From Micrococcales bacterium (lineage in GTDB: Bacteria > Actinomycetota > Actinomycetes > S36-B12 > UBA5976), in the NCBI GenBank assembly GCA_024640585.1, contig JAHEEQ010000031.1, positions 1 through 15,580 of the forward strand: a DNA stretch of 15,580 nt. Direction: 5' to 3'. Position 1 is the first letter of the stretch; every line of letters begins with the position of its first letter. Shown in pieces: positions 12,811-15,580 of this stretch. The position numbers and the translations under genes are program-made. Below the pieces are notes generated by a model, which saw only the letters and a program-made list of their open reading frames with translations, was not told the DNA's origin and did no database searches.

Positions 12811-14310
12811 ATGAAAAAGTTTTTGGTAATTTTCTCAGCATTGCTACTTGCTGCATGTTCATCAGATCCAACTCCGACCAACACACTTGATGCCAAAACT
12901 TTAGATGATTACTACGCACAAAAACTAACTTGGGAAAAGTGCGATGGAGTTTTTGAATGTGCGAAACTAACTGTCCCACTAGATTACGAGGACCTAAGTG
13001 GAGAAACAATTGAAATTTCACTAAAGAAATTTCCAGCCCAAGATCAAGAAACAAAGCTTGGTGCAATTGTGGTAAACCCTGGCGGTCCTGGCGGAAGCGG
13101 AGTTGATTACGTAAATTACTACGACTACCAATTCACTCAAGATCTCTACACCGCTTATGACATGGTGGGATTCGATCCGCGCGGAACTATGGGTAGCGCA
13201 CCAGTTGATTGTTTATCAGATTCAGAGATGGACGCCTATCTTTCATCTGACTCAACTCCGGACACCACTGAAGAAATTTCAAAGTTCCTAACTGATTCAG
13301 AAAACTTTGGCGATGGTTGCGTTTCAAAGACGGGCAATACAATCAATTTCGTTTCAACTCTAGAAACCGCAAAAGACCTGGACATTTTGCGTGAAGCTCT
13401 TGGTGAAACCAAACTCAATTATCTTGGTAAGTCGTACGGAACCGAACTCGGTGCTGTTTATGCCCACAACTTCCCAAAAAATGTCGGCAGGTTCGTTCTA
13501 GATGGCGCAGTTGATATGTCAGGCGACACCAACGATTTAACTTTCGGGCAACTAAGAGGATTTAGTGTTGAATTCAAACGCTTTGCGCAGTACTGCGCAT
13601 ACGGCGAAACCGATTGTTCGCTTGGACATTCCCCAGAAGAAGTTATTCAAACAATCAAGTCATTGATGGCATCACTTGATTCGACCCCGCTAGAAACCGA
13701 TCAAGGCAGACCACTCACTGAAGCACTTGCATGGACAGCAATTATTGGTCCGCAATATGCACCAGCTGATGCGTGGGACTGGTTGATTATGGGACTTGAA
13801 GATGCGGTGAATGGGGATGGCACCACACTTCTCGACATTGCGGATTGGTTCAACGGTCGCAATCAAGATGGAACATACGAAGACAACATGACTGAGGCTT
13901 ATTGGGCAATAACGTGTTCCGATGGTGGCCCAACCGCTACTTCACCAGAAGAACTTCTTGCGAAATACAACAAAGTGGATTCATTCTTCGGTCCGATGTT
14001 TGCATGGAGCGAAGGTGGTTGCTACAACTGGCCGTTTGACCGCAACATTGATTTGAGTGACGTATCTGCGCCGACTGCGGATCCAATTGTTGTAATCGGA
14101 ACCACTTACGATCCAGCTACACCGGATGCATGGGCGAAAGCGCTAGCGCGACAACTCGGAGTTGGTATTTACATCAACTTCAATGGAGACGGACACACCG
14201 CGTATATGTCTGGTTCAAAATGCATTGACGATTTAGTTGACGCATACTTTATTGATGGAGTTGATCCAGCTGCGAATACTTCTTGCGAACCAAACAGGCC
14301 GCTTATTTAA
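12811..14310 (+). CDS. Secreted alpha/beta-hydrolase lipoprotein, tripeptidyl aminopeptidase (TAP/Slp)-like
   Basis: This 499-residue protein starts with a lipoprotein signal, MKKFLVIFSALLLAAC, with the lipobox ending at C16, so it is probably anchored outside the membrane. The mature part opens with WEKCDGVFECAKLTVPLDYE, the typical head of actinobacterial TAP-like exopeptidases. NPGGPGGSG supplies the oxyanion region. The catalytic triad is readable: S208 in GKSYG, D434 in YDPATP and H462 in GDGHTAY, with a Cys shortly after that may form a disulfide. Known relatives clip tripeptides from exported proteins or peptides, so a role in peptide scavenging is inferred. AGGA at 12800-12803 is 7 bases before the ATG, and holB ends only 9 bases upstream, so the gene may sit in the same transcript. 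It ends convergent with the TipAS gene, sharing stop-codon bases. Confidence 0.9.
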   Translation: MKKFLVIFSALLLAACSSDPTPTNTLDAKTLDDYYAQKLTWEKCDGVFECAKLTVPLDYEDLSGETIEISLKKFPAQDQETKLGAIVVNPGGPGGSGVDYVNYYDYQFTQDLYTAYDMVGFDPRGTMGSAPVDCLSDSEMDAYLSSDSTPDTTEEISKFLTDSENFGDGCVSKTGNTINFVSTLETAKDLDILREALGETKLNYLGKSYGTELGAVYAHNFPKNVGRFVLDGAVDMSGDTNDLTFGQLRGFSVEFKRFAQYCAYGETDCSLGHSPEEVIQTIKSLMASLDSTPLETDQGRPLTEALAWTAIIGPQYAPADAWDWLIMGLEDAVNGDGTTLLDIADWFNGRNQDGTYEDNMTEAYWAITCSDGGPTATSPEELLAKYNKVDSFFGPMFAWSEGGCYNWPFDRNIDLSDVSAPTADPIVVIGTTYDPATPDAWAKALARQLGVGIYINFNGDGHTAYMSGSKCIDDLVDAYFIDGVDPAANTSCEPNRPLI

Positions 14311-14693
14311 CGATGCTTTAATGCATTCGCAATAATTGCATCGTGCACATACTGCGCAAGCCCAGCAGCCTGACCGTTGTAATGTTTTGCAAATCTTTCA
14401 TCTGCAACATACATTTCAGCTAATCCAGAATGCATTTCAAAATTGCACGGATAGAACCACTTATCAATTAGCATGCGATGTGCCTCAGCAGCAGCCATTG
14501 CTTCTTCGCTAACAGCCGGCAAACTTGCATTCATTGCAGCAATAAATAAGTCAATTACTACTTGCTGTTCTGCCTGCTGCTTGACCCAATCCTCTGCCGT
14601 GTATTTCGAAGTACGAGCCACTGAAGTTTTGTAAGCGTCAGTATTTCCCCAGCGCTCTTTGGCCTCAGCTTCGTATGGATTAGCAACGCTCAT
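14307..14693 (-). CDS. Stand-alone TipAS antibiotic-recognition domain protein
   Basis: This 128-residue protein (or 137 if the ATG at 14720 is used) is a single TipAS domain, the globin-like fold that binds thiopeptides in TipAL and albicidin in related proteins. The signature is clear: NPYEAEAKERWGNTDAYKTS at the N-terminus, AEAHRMLIDKWFYPCNFEMH (C83) in the middle and EMYVADERFAKHY..AAGLAQYVHDAI towards the end. The MerR DNA-binding part of TipAL is absent, so it cannot act as a direct promoter switch. It would instead sequester or sense a ligand. The Cys in WFYPC lies where the thiopeptide-reactive Cys of TipA is expected, from memory only. ATG 14693 is chosen because TACGCT lies 6 bases upstream (a leaderless start) and family proteins start close to this point. 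It is monocistronic and convergent with the lipoprotein gene. Confidence 0.82.
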   Translation of the reverse strand: MSVANPYEAEAKERWGNTDAYKTSVARTSKYTAEDWVKQQAEQQVVIDLFIAAMNASLPAVSEEAMAAAEAHRMLIDKWFYPCNFEMHSGLAEMYVADERFAKHYNGQAAGLAQYVHDAIIANALKHR

Positions 14694-14705
14694 AATCCGA
14701 GCGTA
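14694..14705 (-). promoter_or_regulatory. Candidate -10 element for the TipAS gene (leaderless)
   Basis: On the minus strand TACGCT (14705 down to 14700) is followed by 6 bases and then the ATG at 14693. The same hexamer at the same distance precedes the nitroreductase gene at 15411. No convincing -35 is seen at 16-18 bases. If real, the upstream ATG at 14720 is not the start. Confidence 0.4.
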
Positions 14706-14756
14706 ATACGAGTAATTCATCAGGGCTAAACTTCACTTGTTTCTACGAGGAAACTA

Positions 14757-14829
14757 GCCGCCTTAGCTCAGTTGGTAGAGCATCTCACTCGTAATGAGAA
14801 GGTCTGGGGTTCAATTCCCCAAGGCGGCT
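14757..14829 (+). tRNA. tRNA-Thr, anticodon CGU
   Basis: A full cloverleaf is readable. The acceptor arms are GCCGCCT (14757-14763) and AGGCGGC (14822-14828). The D stem is GCTC/GAGC, and the anticodon stem is TCTCA/TGAGA around loop CTCGTAA with anticodon CGT at 14790-14792. The T stem is TGGGG/CCCCA with loop TTCAATT, and the discriminator is T at 14829. It reads codon ACG. The 3' CCA is not encoded (CAA follows), so CCA must be added after transcription. It is divergent from the TipAS gene, with at most about 63 bases between them. Confidence 0.97.
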
Positions 14830-14833
14830 CAAG

Positions 14834-14861
14834 AAAAATGAAGCACCATTTGCTGGTGCTT
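14834..14861 (-). terminator. Intrinsic terminator for the DUF2200 transcript
   Basis: AAGCACCA (14841-14848) and TGGTGCTT (14854-14861) form a perfect 8-bp stem with a 5-base loop. Read on the minus strand it is followed by CATTTTT (T's at 14838-14834), 10 bases after the DUF2200 stop. The plus side lacks a T tract, but the same hairpin may still define the 3' end of the tRNA transcript. Confidence 0.8.
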
Positions 14862-14871
14862 AATCAAGTTC

Positions 14872-15213
14872 CTAATTGCGCAAGACTTTTTCCATCGGTC
14901 GCCCTTTGGCCAATTCATCTACAAGTTTGTCGAGCATACGAATCTTTTTCATTAAAGGCTCGTCTATTTCCTGAATTTTAACGCCACATATTGTGCCTGT
15001 TATCTGTTCAGAATTTGGATGAAGTTTTGCTGCCGCGAAAAAATCTTCAAATGTGGTTTGCGCTTTAAGATGTTTTTGAAATTGTGAATTTGTGAAACCC
15101 GTAAACCACAAAATAGTTTGATCTAGTTCGGCTTTTGTGCGCCCTTTGCGTTCCACCTTGTTGATATACAGCTTGTAAACCGACTCAAAGGTCATCTTGT
15201 AGATGCGACTCAT
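14872..15213 (-). CDS. DUF2200 family protein
   Basis: This 113-residue soluble protein matches the DUF2200 pattern: RIYKMTFESVYKLYINK near the start, ERKGRTKAELD, a WFTGF block in the middle, and ITGTICG..IQEIDEPLMKKIRMLDKLVDELAKGRPMEKVL at the end. The family has no established function. It is small, helical and probably cytoplasmic, often described near DNA-binding or demethylase-like genes in other bacteria, but that gives no role here. The frame is open 12 codons further to a TTG at 15249. ATG 15213 is preferred since the family starts near RIYKM and it then lies 7 bases after the stop of the 47-residue membrane ORF, suggesting coupled translation. The ribosome site is weak. The gene ends at a clear terminator. 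Confidence 0.85.
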   Translation of the reverse strand: MSRIYKMTFESVYKLYINKVERKGRTKAELDQTILWFTGFTNSQFQKHLKAQTTFEDFFAAAKLHPNSEQITGTICGVKIQEIDEPLMKKIRMLDKLVDELAKGRPMEKVLRN

Positions 15214-15220
15214 CTTGAAA

Positions 15221-15364
15221 TCAACCAAGAATCTGAAATAGTGCACCAATAATTACGACTGCGACCAAAACCCAGAGAATTCTGCGCTGAAACCACTTCT
15301 GTCCAGGTTTTCCCTCGAGCGAAGGTCCGGAGCCTGGTGGAATATTCATCGGATCGAAAGACAT
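15221..15364 (-). CDS. Small one-helix membrane protein, 47 residues (hypothetical)
   Basis: Minus-strand translation from ATG 15364 gives 47 residues: a Pro/Gly-rich polar N-terminus (MSFDPMNIPPGSGPSLEGK), a basic patch QKWFQRR, and one membrane helix ILWVLVAVVIIGALFQILG to the end. This predicts a type II-like (N-inside, C-outside) orientation by the positive-inside rule. It is too short for most gene finders. It has its own good promoter: TTGAGA, a 16-base spacer and TAAAAT, with the -10 6 bases before ATG, so it would be leaderless. Its stop is 7 bases before the DUF2200 start. I recognise no family. Promoter, codon composition and membrane pattern support it as real, but it could still be chance. 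Confidence 0.6.
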   Translation of the reverse strand: MSFDPMNIPPGSGPSLEGKPGQKWFQRRILWVLVAVVIIGALFQILG

Positions 15365-15370
15365 ACCTAA

Positions 15371-15398
15371 ATTTTATGCAGTTTTGGAGCAGTCTCAA
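15371..15398 (-). promoter_or_regulatory. Sigma-70-type promoter for the small membrane protein and DUF2200 pair
   Basis: On the minus strand TTGAGA (15398-15393) serves as -35 and TAAAAT (15376-15371) as -10, with a 16-base spacer. The ATG at 15364 follows the -10 by 6 bases. Both hexamers are close to consensus, making this the best promoter in the window. Confidence 0.65.
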
Positions 15399-15404
15399 TA
15401 CGCT
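15399..15404 (+). promoter_or_regulatory. Candidate -10 element for the nitroreductase gene (leaderless)
   Basis: TACGCT at 15399-15404 lies 6 bases before ATG 15411. No good -35 was found. The hexamer is directly next to the -35 of the divergent promoter (15393-15398), so polymerase binding on the two strands would compete. Confidence 0.35.
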
Positions 15405-15410
15405 TACGGC

Positions 15411-15580
15411 ATGAGTTTCAATATCTCTGCCGAAGAGTTCTCACGATTTGTCCGTTCGAGGCGAAGTATTCGTAGTTTCAAACCAGATCCAATTCCCCAA
15501 GACCTGCTAGATCGGGTCTTGGATGATGCAAAGTGGGGTCCGAGCTGGACCAACACCCAGCCTTATTTCTTGGCTATTGC
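15411..15580 (+). CDS. Nitroreductase-family flavoprotein (N-terminal fragment, cut by window edge)
   Basis: The first 56 residues are present, from MSFNISAEEFSRFVRSRRSI to the window end. RSRRSIRSFKPDPIP is the FMN-phosphate-binding start of nitroreductases, and DDAKWGPSWTNTQPYF is the following conserved helix with the A.W.PSW.NTQPW-like block. Such enzymes use FMN and NAD(P)H to reduce nitro groups, quinones or related substrates; the real substrate cannot be told from a fragment. The Arg-rich start is intact. No ribosome site is visible, which fits a leaderless start. Confidence 0.88.
   Translation, partial: MSFNISAEEFSRFVRSRRSIRSFKPDPIPQDLLDRVLDDAKWGPSWTNTQPYFLAI

Noticed and set aside
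14757..14871. Possible attachment site at the tRNA 3' end
   Set aside because: No integrase and no repeat of the tRNA 3' segment was seen nearby; the adjacent hairpin is explained as a terminator.
14772..14981. 69-codon plus-strand frame starting in the tRNA
   Set aside because: It begins within tRNA-Thr and runs over a terminator and an opposite coding gene; it has no ribosome site.
15210..15398. 62-codon minus-strand frame at the DUF2200 upstream region
   Set aside because: Its frame conflicts with the 47-residue membrane ORF, which has a good promoter, a sensible membrane helix and tight spacing to DUF2200; this frame shows no such pattern.
1..15580. CRISPR array, insertion sequence, prophage or toxin-antitoxin pair
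   Set aside because: No regularly spaced repeats, transposase, phage or toxin-like proteins were found on either strand.

Overview
The window looks like a piece of chromosome from a low-GC, streamlined actinobacterium, of the freshwater or marine planktonic kind (Nanopelagicales/acI-like). This assignment is inferred from protein character and gene order; no database was searched. Supporting features are the Ssd/TadA/TadB/TadC/DUF4244/TadE series, a potassium-independent proton-pumping pyrophosphatase, a TopA with glycine/aromatic C-terminal repeats and a lysine-rich tail in place of zinc fingers, the topA-tmk-holB order, and short intergenic gaps. By eye the GC content is well below the usual actinobacterial value; I did not compute it.

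Layout. At the left edge is the start of a NarL/LuxR-type response regulator (minus strand). It diverges from a nitrilase-superfamily amidohydrolase (140-931). A 68-base gap follows, holding a palindrome that contains a consensus DnaA box. Next is a compact Tad (tight adherence) pilus locus (1000-4663): a short Ssd/TadZ-like ATPase, the TadA motor ATPase, one long protein that appears to be TadB and TadC fused, a DUF4244/Flp-like prepilin, a TadE-like pseudopilin and a second small TadE/G-like protein. Most of these genes are joined by ATGA stop-start overlaps. No prepilin peptidase and no DEAD/DEAH helicase, the frequent neighbour in other actinobacteria, is present here.

The central part is housekeeping: the pyrophosphatase hppA (4801-7158) with a strong terminator, a two-part SAM methyltransferase (7222-8313), and the tightly packed run topA, tmk, holB and a TAP-like secreted lipoprotein hydrolase (8397-14310). 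These supply pyrophosphate-driven energy conservation, DNA relaxation, dTTP synthesis and the clamp loader.

The right end holds short genes on both strands: a free-standing TipAS drug-binding domain protein (minus), tRNA-Thr(CGU) (plus), a DUF2200 protein preceded by a 47-residue one-helix membrane protein (minus), and the start of a nitroreductase-family gene (plus, cut by the edge). Four first-in-transcript genes show a TANNNT hexamer exactly 6 bases before ATG, the geometry of leaderless transcription. No insertion sequence, integrase, CRISPR array or phage gene was seen, and no gene-free stretch reaches 300 bases. I found no clear new defence or mobile system. The most unusual items are the TadB-TadC fusion, the DnaA-box palindrome, the small membrane protein plus DUF2200 pair and the stand-alone TipAS protein.
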